From Flavobacterium chryseum (GTDB lineage Bacteria > Bacteroidota > Bacteroidia > Flavobacteriales > Flavobacteriaceae): DNA of 64,000 bases. Location: assembly GCF_004362015.1 (NCBI RefSeq), contig NZ_SNWW01000013.1:1-64000 (forward strand), in the 5' to 3' direction. The notes beneath the pieces were generated by a model that searched no databases, had not been told where the DNA came from, and saw nothing but the letters and a program-made list of their open reading frames with translations. The position numbers were made by a program, and so were the translations under genes. Below, one piece after another: positions 16,911 through 25,843 of this stretch (position 1 is the stretch's first letter; the number at the start of each line of letters is the position of its first letter).

Positions 16911-17306
16911 ATGATGAAAAAACTTTTATTGTTTTTTACTGCAATTTGTCTTTTCTCCAGTTTCTATTCTAAAGATTCAGCAAATGCTGGTTTACTAGTA
17001 AATACGTGGATTTGGGAGAAATCGATTGGCGGAACTAATAATCCGTATTTGGCTACACCAAAAACCAGCGGATTCAATAAAAAAGTAGTTTTTACTTCTG
17101 ATGGAAGAGTTATCACTTATAAAAATGATGTGGAGATTAGAAATAGTCCTTATGAAATTGCAAAAGGAACCGGAATTGCAGATAACGCAGAACATGATCT
17201 TATTACGTTTGAAGGTAAAACTTATGTTATCGAAAAGCTTGATAATCAAAATCTAACCATTTTAAGCAATAACACAGATGCAAGCCGTACTATTTTTAAA
17301 AGATAG
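16911..17306 (+). CDS. Small secreted protein, lipocalin-like in character
   Basis: This 131-residue product has a signal peptide (LLLFFTAICLFSSFYS). The mature ~110 residues are beta-strand-rich, with NTWIWEKSIGG, KKVVFTSDGRVITYKND, HDLITFEGKTYVIEKLDNQNLTIL and a final FKR. The pattern resembles small lipocalin-like calycins of Bacteroidota, but I do not recognise a named family. Two adjacent ATGs (16911, 16914) are possible starts. It is coupled to the PrcB-like gene upstream. Confidence 0.65.
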   Translation: MMKKLLLFFTAICLFSSFYSKDSANAGLLVNTWIWEKSIGGTNNPYLATPKTSGFNKKVVFTSDGRVITYKNDVEIRNSPYEIAKGTGIADNAEHDLITFEGKTYVIEKLDNQNLTILSNNTDASRTIFKR

Positions 17307-17326
17307 TGTGATGCATTAAAAAAAGC

Positions 17327-17334
17327 TAATTTTG
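17327..17334 (+). promoter_or_regulatory. Bacteroidota -7 promoter element
   Basis: TAATTTTG matches TAnnTTTG and lies about 22 nt before the TTG start of the ECF sigma gene. Confidence 0.55.
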
Positions 17335-17356
17335 CCAAAACAAATTTAACCATTTT

Positions 17357-17908
17357 TTGAAAGACGATTTAGACAAATATATCAGGCAATGTATGCAAAA
17401 TGAGAGAGAGGGACAACTGAAAATATATCAGTTGTTCTCTCCTGTTTTGTATGGTATCTGTTTGAAATATATGAAAAACGAAGACGATGCAAAAGATGTT
17501 TTTCAGGAAGCTTTTGTTATTGTTTTTCAAAAAATCAGTCAATACAAATTTGAAGGAAGTTTTGAAGGCTGGCTTAAACGGATTTTTATAAATAAGCTAA
17601 TTGAAGCTTTAAATAAAAAAAAGAAAGAAAGCTTTTTCCTGGATGTTTTTGATCCTGACACTGATTTTGTCGAAGAACCCGAATTAGATATTGCTCCGAT
17701 AGAACAGGAAAAATTACTAGAATATATTCGGGATTTACCAGATCAATACCGGACGGTCTTTAACTTGTATGTTTTTGAGAAGATGAAACATAAGGAAATT
17801 GCAGAATTATTGAAAATATCGGAAGGAACATCCAAATCAAATTTAAACAGGGCCAAGGGCATTTTACAAAAAAGGATTTTGAGCATAAAAAATTTTAAGA
17901 CAGCATGA
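17357..17908 (+). CDS. ECF-family RNA polymerase sigma factor
   Basis: This 183-residue sigma factor has region 2 at about 10-80 (LFSPVLYGICLKYMKNEDDAKDVFQEAFVIVFQKI) and region 4 at about 125-178 (DLPDQYRTVFNLYVFEKMKHKEIAELLKISEGTSKSNLNRAKGIL, with the helix-turn-helix). The start is TTG. It is chosen because the sequence DDLDKYIRQCMQNEREGQ preceding region 2 is needed, and the next ATG (17390) would remove it. The stop overlaps the start of the next gene by 4 bp, so sigma and putative anti-sigma are coupled. Confidence 0.9.
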   Translation: MKDDLDKYIRQCMQNEREGQLKIYQLFSPVLYGICLKYMKNEDDAKDVFQEAFVIVFQKISQYKFEGSFEGWLKRIFINKLIEALNKKKKESFFLDVFDPDTDFVEEPELDIAPIEQEKLLEYIRDLPDQYRTVFNLYVFEKMKHKEIAELLKISEGTSKSNLNRAKGILQKRILSIKNFKTA

Positions 17909-19776
17909 AGAAGCAAAATATAGAAGATATTTTTTCATCAATGGAAGACTTTTCAAGTGTTCCGCCTCCTGAATTATGGGATAAAATTGAAGGAAAATTA
18001 GATAAACCTAAAAAGAAAAAAAGAGCTATTCTTTGGTGGTCGGCTGCGGCATGCTTATTACTAGGATTAATGCTCCCTTCTGTTTTACATTTTAATTCCG
18101 GATCTGGAATTAAACTTGAAAAAAATGGCTCTGAAAAAAATAACAGTGTTGTTCTTGATAAAAAAAACACTCAATCAGATGATTCAAAAACAAGAAGCAC
18201 TGAAGAAACTGATAATCAAAACGAAACTACTAACAACATAAATACAGAAGAAAATGCTGTTGTGCTGGAAAACTCAGCTGATAAAAACACATCAGATCCT
18301 TCTCAAATTAATCAAAATCAAAAAACGACAGTTACTCCTGTAAATACTAAAAACAAAAACAATCAAGAAGGCGTTTTAAATGACAAATCAAATTTAGAAG
18401 TAAACAAACCAAATCAGGCTGTAGCCGATAGATCATTTGCCCCAAATAATGAAAATGGATTGAATACCGCTTCTAAAAATGAAATATCAAATTCTGATAA
18501 AAGAAATTCAAAGGCTGCGGCCGCGAAAACTCTTCTTCCGAATGGAAACTCATTTAATTCGCCTTCTAAATATCGGCTATCAAACGCTGAAAAAGGAAAT
18601 AAAAATCAGGCCGTAGCTGAAAAATCTTTTGTTCCGAATAATCAAAATTCATTCAATTCGGTTTCTAAAACTCAAATTGCAAATGCTGAAAAAGCAAATA
18701 AAAATCAGGCTGTAGCGGATAAAACATTTAATTCACGAAAAGAAAACGGATTCAATTCAGGTTCTAAGAGCCAGGTTCCTACTTCTGTTTGTGAAGATAA
18801 ACTGAAAGCAATAAACAATAATAATATTGCATTAAACACTGAAAATTCAGTTTGGAACAATCAAAAATCTACTGAGATTGTAAAAGAACCGAAGAAAGAA
18901 ATTATAACAACCGAAAAAGCAATTGCGGATAATCAAAAAAGCAATTCAAAATTTAATACCGTTGTTTTGAGCAAGAAGGATTCTGTTCAGTTAGCAGAAC
19001 TTCAAAATTTAGAAAAAGGAATTATAACGCCAACTCCTGAAACTAAAAAAGAAAAAGAAGACAAAGAAAAAACGGTTGCTAAAAATGAAAGATGGGCCTT
19101 GGGCGTTTTTGCAGGAGTTGCTAATTCTGAAAATTATAAAAATGAAAAAACCTTAGGCAACGTAAATGACTCTAAACAAAGTAACAGTTATGGTGTTAAA
19201 ACAAAATACAAAATCAATAAAAAATGGGCAGTTAGTTCCGGGATTAAATTCAATGAATTAGGTCAGAGCATTGCTAATGTTTCTTACATGAAAACTGCAA
19301 ATACGTTTACGACTTCAAACGATTATTTTAGCACAAATACTGCAGTAGCAGCACAGGGAATTACTAATAATGCCCAATATATATTTGTGCCGACGAACAC
19401 AGTAATGGCATTCAAAAGTGATAATATTGAAAAAGGAAATTTAGATCAGAGTTTAAGATATCTCGAAGTACCTTTAGAAGTTTCGTATTCTGTTTTTAAT
19501 AAAAAGAAAACTAATATTAGCCTGAACACAGGTGGTTTTGTGGCGAAATTAATTTCGAATGATATGGCTTTAAACGGCACTTCAATTGGTGAAAATGTAA
19601 GCGCAAATGATTACGTTTATGGCTCATCATTGAGTACAACGTTTCAATATCGCATTTATAAAAAGACAAATGTTTTTGTAGAACCTGCAATGAATTATTA
19701 TATAAATCCGTTGAATGAGCAGTCTTTCAATCAGTTTCAATGGGGATTGAATTTTGGATTGAATGTTTCATTTTAG
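17905..19776 (+). CDS. Anti-sigma-like inner membrane protein fused to an outer membrane beta-barrel domain
   Basis: This 623-residue protein has four parts. Residues 1-40 are a cytoplasmic segment (IEDIFSSMEDFSSVPPPELWDKIEGKL) typical of the sigma-binding ends of Bacteroidota anti-sigma-like proteins. Residues 41-62 form one transmembrane helix. Residues ~65-390 are a hydrophilic Asn/Lys/Glu-rich linker containing about four ~32-residue repeats (170-290, with NQAVADRSF, NQAVAEKSFVPNN and NQAVADKTF). Residues ~395-623 are a beta-rich barrel (RWALGVFAGVANS to FNQFQWGLNFGLNVSF, ending in an aromatic Phe). It could span both membranes and pass an outer-membrane state to the sigma factor it overlaps, which is an inference. 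Confidence 0.8.
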   Translation: MKKQNIEDIFSSMEDFSSVPPPELWDKIEGKLDKPKKKKRAILWWSAAACLLLGLMLPSVLHFNSGSGIKLEKNGSEKNNSVVLDKKNTQSDDSKTRSTEETDNQNETTNNINTEENAVVLENSADKNTSDPSQINQNQKTTVTPVNTKNKNNQEGVLNDKSNLEVNKPNQAVADRSFAPNNENGLNTASKNEISNSDKRNSKAAAAKTLLPNGNSFNSPSKYRLSNAEKGNKNQAVAEKSFVPNNQNSFNSVSKTQIANAEKANKNQAVADKTFNSRKENGFNSGSKSQVPTSVCEDKLKAINNNNIALNTENSVWNNQKSTEIVKEPKKEIITTEKAIADNQKSNSKFNTVVLSKKDSVQLAELQNLEKGIITPTPETKKEKEDKEKTVAKNERWALGVFAGVANSENYKNEKTLGNVNDSKQSNSYGVKTKYKINKKWAVSSGIKFNELGQSIANVSYMKTANTFTTSNDYFSTNTAVAAQGITNNAQYIFVPTNTVMAFKSDNIEKGNLDQSLRYLEVPLEVSYSVFNKKKTNISLNTGGFVAKLISNDMALNGTSIGENVSANDYVYGSSLSTTFQYRIYKKTNVFVEPAMNYYINPLNEQSFNQFQWGLNFGLNVSF

Positions 19777-19818
19777 AAATCTTTTTGTTGTAATTTTCAA
19801 AAAAAAATAGCAACAAAA

Positions 19819-20358
19819 ATGTCAGTCAAAACCAATTGGACTCAAACGAAACTTTTACCAAATGATTTAATCACAGCCAAAGAATTGGTTTACGATAATT
19901 GCAATTTTGAATGTACTGAACCTCAACCAGAAATGGAAAGTCGGGATTATGACGCATTCGATTTTCGAATTAATTCTCGTAAAATTAAATTTAGATCGGC
20001 TAAAGTTACTCCAACAAAAACAGGTCAGTTTGTAACGTTGTGGAAAAGAAATAAATCAGGAATTATTGAACCTTTTAATTTTTCAGATGCTATTGATTTT
20101 GTTGTTATAAGCGTTCGAAAAGATGATTTTTTAGGTCAGTTTATTTTTCCAAAAGCTGTTTTATTACAAAAAGGAATCTTTTCGACAGCTGCAAAAGAAG
20201 GCAAACGAGCTACAAGAGTTTATCCGCCTTGGGATGAAACGACAAGCAAGCAAGCTCAAAAGACACAACAATGGCAATTGGATTATTTTTTAGCAATACC
20301 AAATAACAAATCGATTGATTTAGATCGGGCTAAAAAATTATTCAGTTCTCCATTTTAA
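19819..20358 (+). CDS. MepB family protein
   Basis: This 179-residue protein resembles MepB of staphylococci, found in the mepRAB multidrug-efflux operon and of unknown biochemical function. Family blocks seen are AKELVYDNCNF, ESRDYDAFDFRINSRKIKFR-AKVTPTKTGQFVTLWKR, FVVISVRKDDFLGQFIFPKAVL and GKRATRVYPPWD. No efflux pump or MarR gene is next to it here. It is monocistronic, with a terminator directly downstream. Confidence 0.85.
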   Translation: MSVKTNWTQTKLLPNDLITAKELVYDNCNFECTEPQPEMESRDYDAFDFRINSRKIKFRSAKVTPTKTGQFVTLWKRNKSGIIEPFNFSDAIDFVVISVRKDDFLGQFIFPKAVLLQKGIFSTAAKEGKRATRVYPPWDETTSKQAQKTQQWQLDYFLAIPNNKSIDLDRAKKLFSSPF

Positions 20359-20365
20359 AATAAAA

Positions 20366-20398
20366 AAAAAGGCAGTCAAAATTTGACTGCCTTTTTTT
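20366..20398. terminator. Bidirectional terminator
   Basis: The perfect stem AAAGGCAGTCAAA / TTTGACTGCCTTT is flanked by A-run and T-run. It lies between the convergent mepB-like gene and the T9SS nuclease gene. Confidence 0.9.
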
Positions 20399-20415
20399 GC
20401 TATTTACTATTCGGT

Positions 20416-23400
20416 TTATTTCTTGATAATTTTATTACTGTAAATAACCTTATTATTTTCACTTAAGGTATAAACGTAAATTCCAGTTTTAAGATTACTT
20501 AGCTGAATAACAGAAGTACTATTTTCTGTAGTTCCTTTCACCTCAACAGGATTTGCAACTAAATGTCCTGAAATATCGTAAAGTCTTAATTTTAAAACTT
20601 TATCATCTTTTGTTTTAACTGCAATATTCACCACATCGTATGCAGGATTAGGATAAGCGCTTACAAAATATCCGTTCTTGTTTTCAAAATCAATCGTAGC
20701 CAAATTATCTTCTTTCAATTCAAAACGGGCAATTACCGGGCCGTGATCTGAAGTCGTGGTGATATAACTTGGAATATCGTTACGAGGATCATAAACCGCA
20801 ATTGATTTATCAATATACTGATCATTTAACTCATTAGAAATAACGATATGATCTAAAAATCCTCCTGAACTTAAAAAGCTAAAAGCTCCAGCCTGGCTAA
20901 TTCCTAAAGTAAGTGCATTATAATTTGTTATATCATCAACAAAGGCTTTATAAGATGATGCAATAGTTGTATTTCCAACCCATGATTTTACATCATCATT
21001 AAAATCTCCCAAAATGATAAGATTTGAATTTGGATATTCAGCATCTAAAGATTGTTTTAGATAGTCAATATCATATTTACGCTGATTGTATTTCATTATA
21101 TCTGTTCCGCTGTTGGCACGAGCATGAAGATCAATCAAATTAATTTCTTTTTTGATTCCACCAATATTAGTTTCAATTGTTACAAGATAAGGTAAACGTC
21201 CTGATGAGAAAAAGCTATCATCATTAACTTGAGCAGTAGATGATGTGCCAGGATAATTTGGTAAAACGATACTATTGGCACGAACTTGATCGTATAAATC
21301 TTTAAATAATACTTTTGTACTTTTTACAGTAGTAGTTTGTGTATTATAAAGTACAACTAATTTTTGAGGAGGGAATTTTGGATCTGGTGCATCAAATGAA
21401 TACGACCATGATGTAGAAATTGTTTTGTCGAATGTCTTTCCGTTTATACTTATTTTTTGTATCAAATCATTTAAAGAAGGTTCATCAGATACTTCCTGTA
21501 CAACATAAACATCAGCATCTAGTTTATTCATTACTTTAGCGACATTTTCGACTTGTTTGATGTCGTCTTCCGGGCCAAATTCTTTCCCATCTGTTCCTTT
21601 TACATCTGTACCAAAAAACTCTAAATTATAACTTACAATATCAAACGTATCTGCTTTTGGTAAAGATGAACCTGTTAACGAACCAATTTGTTTGTTTAAT
21701 GAAGTTCCGGTAACGGTTAATGTACCGGAAATCTTGAAAGCTTTGACTGAAGGTGTAAATCGTGCATAAAGTGTTTTTCCAATTGCTGCATCAGCTGCTG
21801 TAACGATGATGCTTGACTGAAATGTAGTATTATCTAAAGACAATTGATAATCTGCAGGAGGGGTAATCGTTAAATCTCCATACCCTTTGGCTCTTAGTAA
21901 AAATGACTGACTTACAGAAACATCATTAGCATTTACAACTCCAAAATCTAAAACAGGATTTGCATCTACATAACTGGCTTCATCGGTAATTTTAAAATCA
22001 TCAAAAGACCATTCAGCTGCAAAAGTGTTTCCTCCAGCAGTAGTTTCATAAACCCATGCCACATACGTATGATCTGTTTTAAATGCACTTAAATCAATGT
22101 CTTGTGACTGAAAATAACTTCCAGTAATGGTTGGGAATTTCCCATTTATCTCTGTCCATGTTGCATTTTCAGGATTGCTTACTCCGTCATAGTTTGTAGA
22201 AATCATTAATTTCAAACTTGGTCCTTCATAAAATTTACGAGAGTAAAAAGACAGTAAAGGAATTTGAGTGAAGTTATCTAAACTCAGTTTTGGAGAAATT
22301 AACCAATCTTTGCTGGCTCCAGAATCAGAAAACCCATTCATCAGCACTGCTCCAGGGGCAGAGTTTGTATTTCTCACTACATTTGTATATGCCCATTTAT
22401 TTACACTTCCTGAAACATTATATTGAGTCCATCCGCTATTAGTTAAAACATTTGCATCGTTAAAATCTTGTATATAAGGGTTTGTTCCAATTCCGGACAA
22501 AGAAACCGTTTTACTTAAAGCTCCCGTGGTTTCATGAGTTACTGTTCCTGAAAAAACACCGGTTGTGTTAGGTTTAAAATTCACATAAACTGTTGGTGTT
22601 GCATTTGCAGCAAAATCAGTAATATCATAAACTACTGAGGACTGAAACGTTACATTATCTTTTGAAACATTAAAATTAGCCGATGCTGTTACGGTAACTA
22701 CATCAGTAATATTTGTTGCCTGAATTTGATAATTTAAACTAGCTGAATTGCTGTTTTGTTCAGTACTTGTAAAATTAAGAAGTGTACTTGTAGGTTTAAC
22801 TGATGGAATTAAAATATTGGCAGTTGTAACATCCAACTTATTAACTACTGTTTGCAGGTTTGCTGAAGCATCCTCAGATACCGAATAAACGATATAGGAA
22901 GTTCCAAGATTTAATCCTGTAAAAACTTTTGAATATTCTAAGTTTTTATCAGCAATAGTAACAAAGCCAGATTGTAAAGCTGCGATTCCACCAGCATCTA
23001 GTCCGGCTTTTATTTGTGTAGGTGTAGGTTCTGTACTCCCCGCTGCAACCAATACAAAATATGTTTTACCTGCCTCATTTATTTTATTTAAGAATTCAAA
23101 ACCATCCGACAAAACCTCATATGCCTTCGGGTATCCTGCCTGGTTAACCGGAGCATCTATATCACCTCCAATTTTTATATTATCAATTGCAAATGAAGGG
23201 CGGGAACCACCACCTGAATTTTGTTTAGAAATCCATCGAATTTGAACTATTGGTTCATTATCACAATCTGAAGGCAATGTAACTTTTATAGTTTTTAAAT
23301 TTTGAGGAGTAACTATAGCTGTTGTTTGTGCAACGTCAATATTTTCATAAGCTGTTTCTGATAATATTTTAAACGCCGCAGTTGTGCCAACACGATATTC

Positions 23401-23862
23401 TAAAACCATTTCGTTAATACGATCTGAATATCCTGTTCCTGTTCCTGTTCCATAAGGATTACGAATAGTCATAGCATCATATTGAATTTGTATTGTTGAC
23501 TGACCAGTAGCATCAATTGCAAATCCAATTGCCAAGTCAAGAGAACTATTATTCAAAAATCCAATTTTGCCATTATAATTATGAAAATTACCACTGGTAG
23601 TAGCGGCTGTACTACTAGCTAATAAAGCTCTATCAGCTACTAAAGTACCATTTGTGTTATAGGCTGATCCTGGTGCTATACCTGCTGTCCATAGTTTAAA
23701 TCCATCTGGATACGTTGTAGAACTCGCTGCTACTCCACTAAAATCCTGCTGATAAGGCAAAGTTTGAGGCGTAGGCATCGTCTGAGCAAAAAGATTACCT
23801 GACAAGCAATAAAAAAAACTTAAAAAAGCCATCAAATGGCGCATTGAGTAATTATTTTTCAT
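20416..23862 (-). CDS. Secreted endonuclease/exonuclease/phosphatase-domain protein with T9SS type A sorting domain
   Basis: This 1148-residue secreted protein has a signal peptide (FLSFFYCLSGNLFAQ). Several beta-sandwich segments follow, including two jelly-roll-like blocks beginning LPYQQDFSG and PYIQDFNDANVL and choice-of-anchor-type repeats. The EEP nuclease domain covers about 735-1040, with VVQEVSDEPSL (metal Glu), LIILGDFNDD (catalytic Asp/Asn) and TTSDHGPVIARF (SDH motif). The last ~80 residues are a T9SS type A sorting domain (AYPNPAYDVVNI, LRLYDISGHLV, GIYVYTLSENNKVIYSNKIIKK). Extracellular DNA degradation or phosphate release are likely roles. A -7 element in the reverse direction lies at 23891-23898. 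Confidence 0.93.
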   Translation of the reverse strand: MKNNYSMRHLMAFLSFFYCLSGNLFAQTMPTPQTLPYQQDFSGVAASSTTYPDGFKLWTAGIAPGSAYNTNGTLVADRALLASSTAATTSGNFHNYNGKIGFLNNSSLDLAIGFAIDATGQSTIQIQYDAMTIRNPYGTGTGTGYSDRINEMVLEYRVGTTAAFKILSETAYENIDVAQTTAIVTPQNLKTIKVTLPSDCDNEPIVQIRWISKQNSGGGSRPSFAIDNIKIGGDIDAPVNQAGYPKAYEVLSDGFEFLNKINEAGKTYFVLVAAGSTEPTPTQIKAGLDAGGIAALQSGFVTIADKNLEYSKVFTGLNLGTSYIVYSVSEDASANLQTVVNKLDVTTANILIPSVKPTSTLLNFTSTEQNSNSASLNYQIQATNITDVVTVTASANFNVSKDNVTFQSSVVYDITDFAANATPTVYVNFKPNTTGVFSGTVTHETTGALSKTVSLSGIGTNPYIQDFNDANVLTNSGWTQYNVSGSVNKWAYTNVVRNTNSAPGAVLMNGFSDSGASKDWLISPKLSLDNFTQIPLLSFYSRKFYEGPSLKLMISTNYDGVSNPENATWTEINGKFPTITGSYFQSQDIDLSAFKTDHTYVAWVYETTAGGNTFAAEWSFDDFKITDEASYVDANPVLDFGVVNANDVSVSQSFLLRAKGYGDLTITPPADYQLSLDNTTFQSSIIVTAADAAIGKTLYARFTPSVKAFKISGTLTVTGTSLNKQIGSLTGSSLPKADTFDIVSYNLEFFGTDVKGTDGKEFGPEDDIKQVENVAKVMNKLDADVYVVQEVSDEPSLNDLIQKISINGKTFDKTISTSWSYSFDAPDPKFPPQKLVVLYNTQTTTVKSTKVLFKDLYDQVRANSIVLPNYPGTSSTAQVNDDSFFSSGRLPYLVTIETNIGGIKKEINLIDLHARANSGTDIMKYNQRKYDIDYLKQSLDAEYPNSNLIILGDFNDDVKSWVGNTTIASSYKAFVDDITNYNALTLGISQAGAFSFLSSGGFLDHIVISNELNDQYIDKSIAVYDPRNDIPSYITTTSDHGPVIARFELKEDNLATIDFENKNGYFVSAYPNPAYDVVNIAVKTKDDKVLKLRLYDISGHLVANPVEVKGTTENSTSVIQLSNLKTGIYVYTLSENNKVIYSNKIIKK

Positions 23863-23890
23863 ATAATTTATAAATAGAGGTTTTAGAAAT

Positions 23891-23898
23891 CAAATTTA
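23891..23898 (-). promoter_or_regulatory. Bacteroidota -7 promoter element
   Basis: On the minus strand the sequence reads TAAATTTG, about 29 nt before the T9SS nuclease start. The rest of 23863-24169 is AT-rich intergenic DNA in which I see no further feature. Confidence 0.45.
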
Positions 23899-24169
23899 TG
23901 ATGTTTAAAGTTAACAGAATATTGTTAAATCATAAACTTAATGCCTTCTATTTTATAAACATTGTATAATAAATATCAATTTGTTACCTTAAAATTTGAA
24001 TATTTATTGGATATACGCTGACATTCCAACATTATGTGTTATTGAAAGAATTTACTTTATCAATAAATTTTAATAAGATAAAACCTTATTTTTAAATGGC
24101 TTAAAATAATTAGAAAAGGCTAACTCAAATAGAGAAAGCCTTTATAAATTTATATCTTAAACAATAATT

Positions 24170-24544
24170 TTAATCTTCTTCGTCTAATTTCATATTTCCT
24201 CGATCTTTATGATTATCGGGATGAGAATTAGGATAACGATTAGCTTCTACATCAGAATTTCTGTCCTTGTTTTCGACTGTTTTTTTAGCTTCATCTTCAG
24301 TAGCCACTCCGCGGTTTCCATTTGTGCTGGTTTTTGTTACGTCATAGTGAACCTCATTTATTACTTCATTTTCATTTCTGGCTCTGGCGACAACTTCCTT
24401 TTTCCCGTCTTTGTCTGTAACGACCTCTTTTTTAAGTTTTAATTCTTTTTGTTCTTTTTCGTGCGAAACATTTTTTCCTTTAGATTCGTCTATGTTTTTT
24501 TGCTCGCCATTTATTTTCTTTGAGCCTAAATTATCAGTTCCCAT
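24170..24544 (-). CDS. Small hydrophilic, highly charged protein of unknown function
   Basis: This 124-residue protein has no signal, no membrane segment and very high Lys/Glu/Asp/Asn content (SKGKNVSHEKEQKELKLKK, DEAKKTVENKDRN, HPDNHKDRGNMKLDEED). A longer frame starts at 24613, but the ATG at 24544 (MGTDNLGSKKING) gives a uniformly hydrophilic protein and is preferred. The composition resembles stress-associated, intrinsically disordered proteins. No family is recognised. Confidence 0.6.
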   Translation of the reverse strand: MGTDNLGSKKINGEQKNIDESKGKNVSHEKEQKELKLKKEVVTDKDGKKEVVARARNENEVINEVHYDVTKTSTNGNRGVATEDEAKKTVENKDRNSDVEANRYPNSHPDNHKDRGNMKLDEED

Positions 24545-24661
24545 ATCTATATTTTTTTTAATTTCTATTATAATATTACGAATTTTCAGACTGAAAACTA
24601 AGTCCTTTAACATTGCTTTTGGTTTAATCCGATTATTCTTTTACTGAATATGAAACAAAAC

Positions 24662-24669
24662 TATCTTTG
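24662..24669 (+). promoter_or_regulatory. Bacteroidota -7 promoter element
   Basis: TATCTTTG matches TAnnTTTG. It overlaps an upstream in-frame TTG (24667), which argues that translation of the pseudouridine synthase starts at the later ATG at 24688. Confidence 0.55.
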
Positions 24670-24687
24670 CAGTCAAAAAAACAGATC

Positions 24688-25257
24688 ATGCATCAACATT
24701 TCATTCTTTTTAAACCTTATGGCTATTTAAGCCAATTTGTATATGAATTAAAAAGGAAGAAAAAGCTTTTAGGAGAATTGTATAATTTCCCGGAAGGAAC
24801 AATGGCAATAGGCAGACTCGACGAAGATTCTGAAGGATTGCTTTTACTAACGACAGACGGAAAAGTAAGTGAGCAAATAAGAAGCAAAAAAGTTGATAAA
24901 GAATATTACGTCCAGGTTGATGGCATCATAACTTCAGAAGCTATAGAACAATTACAAAAAGGTGTTGAAATTGGTTTCGATGGAGGAAAATACAAAACCA
25001 GACCTTGTTCTGCTTTTATAGTAACTGAAATTCCTGATTTTGGACCAAGAGCTAAAAAAATCAGAGATGAACGACATGGGCCAACTTCATGGGCATCAAT
25101 TACTGTAAACGAAGGAAAGTTTCGCCAGGTGCGAAAAATGACTGCGGCGGTTGGTTTTCCAACCTTAAGATTAGTTCGTGTTCGTATAGGAAATGTATAT
25201 TTGCAAAACTTAAAAGCCGGCGAAGTCTTAGAAGTAAATGATTTTCAAATTAGATAA
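24688..25257 (+). CDS. rluE: 23S rRNA pseudouridine synthase, RluE-like (RsuA/RluB/E/F family)
   Basis: This enzyme isomerises a uridine in 23S rRNA (position 2457 for E. coli RluE). The 189-residue protein lacks the S4 domain that RsuA, RluB and RluF carry, which points to RluE. Visible motifs are FILFKPYGYLSQF at the N-terminus, the catalytic block GRLDEDSEGLLLLTTDG with its Asp, KKVDKEYYVQVDG, and GKFRQVRKMTAAVGFPTLRLVRVRIG. The start is set at the ATG at 24688 because the -7 promoter element covers the upstream TTG. The trmL-like gene follows 49 bp downstream. Confidence 0.88.
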   Translation: MHQHFILFKPYGYLSQFVYELKRKKKLLGELYNFPEGTMAIGRLDEDSEGLLLLTTDGKVSEQIRSKKVDKEYYVQVDGIITSEAIEQLQKGVEIGFDGGKYKTRPCSAFIVTEIPDFGPRAKKIRDERHGPTSWASITVNEGKFRQVRKMTAAVGFPTLRLVRVRIGNVYLQNLKAGEVLEVNDFQIR

Positions 25258-25306
25258 TATATTCATTTGAAAATTTTCCTAACTCATAACTTATAACTCA
25301 AAAAAA

Positions 25307-25762
25307 ATGCTAAACGTTGTTCTTGTAGAACCTGAAATACCTAATAATACAGGAAATATCGGAAGATTATGTGTGGGAACTGAAAGCAGGCTGCATCTAA
25401 TTCATCCTTTTGGATTTGTAATTAATGATAAAAACCTAAAGCGTTCGGGATTGGATTATTGGGTTCATCTTGATGTGACCGAATATCAGAATATAGAAGA
25501 ATGGATTCACCAGATTCCAGATCAGTCACGTGTTTTTCTCATGAGTTCTCATGCCGAAAAATCTTATTTAGAAACTGATTTTCAGGATGGCGATTGGTTA
25601 GTTTTCGGAAAAGAAAGCGTTGGCTTGAGCAAGGAAGTTTTGGCTCGTTTTGAAAATCATTTAACAATTCCGATGTCGAAATTAATTCGAAGCTTTAATA
25701 TTGCGAATTCTGTGGCTTTTGTAGTTGGTGAAGCGAAGAGACAAATTGGGTTAAAGGTTTAA
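25307..25762 (+). CDS. trmL: tRNA (cytidine/uridine-34-2'-O)-methyltransferase TrmL (SPOUT family)
   Basis: TrmL methylates the ribose of the wobble base in certain tRNA-Leu species using SAM. The 151-residue length is characteristic. Motifs are LVEPEIPNNTGNIGRLC (residues 5-21), DYWVHLDVTEY, LVFGKESVGLSKEVL (trefoil-knot SAM loop) and the C-terminal IPMSKLIRSFNIANSVAFVVGEA. It probably forms a small RNA-modification operon with the rluE-like gene. Confidence 0.94.
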   Translation: MLNVVLVEPEIPNNTGNIGRLCVGTESRLHLIHPFGFVINDKNLKRSGLDYWVHLDVTEYQNIEEWIHQIPDQSRVFLMSSHAEKSYLETDFQDGDWLVFGKESVGLSKEVLARFENHLTIPMSKLIRSFNIANSVAFVVGEAKRQIGLKV

Positions 25763-25843
25763 TCGTTTATTCGTTTAATTGAATTCAGATAACCATTTTA
25801 CTGGACGGTTGAAAAAAACCTTGCAGGAAAGGAAAATCTGAAA

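Noticed and set aside
25763..25843. Possible hairpin between trmL and the ATPase gene
   Set aside because: Short matches such as TTCAGAT/ATCTGAA are far apart and there is no proper T-run, so I could not support a terminator.
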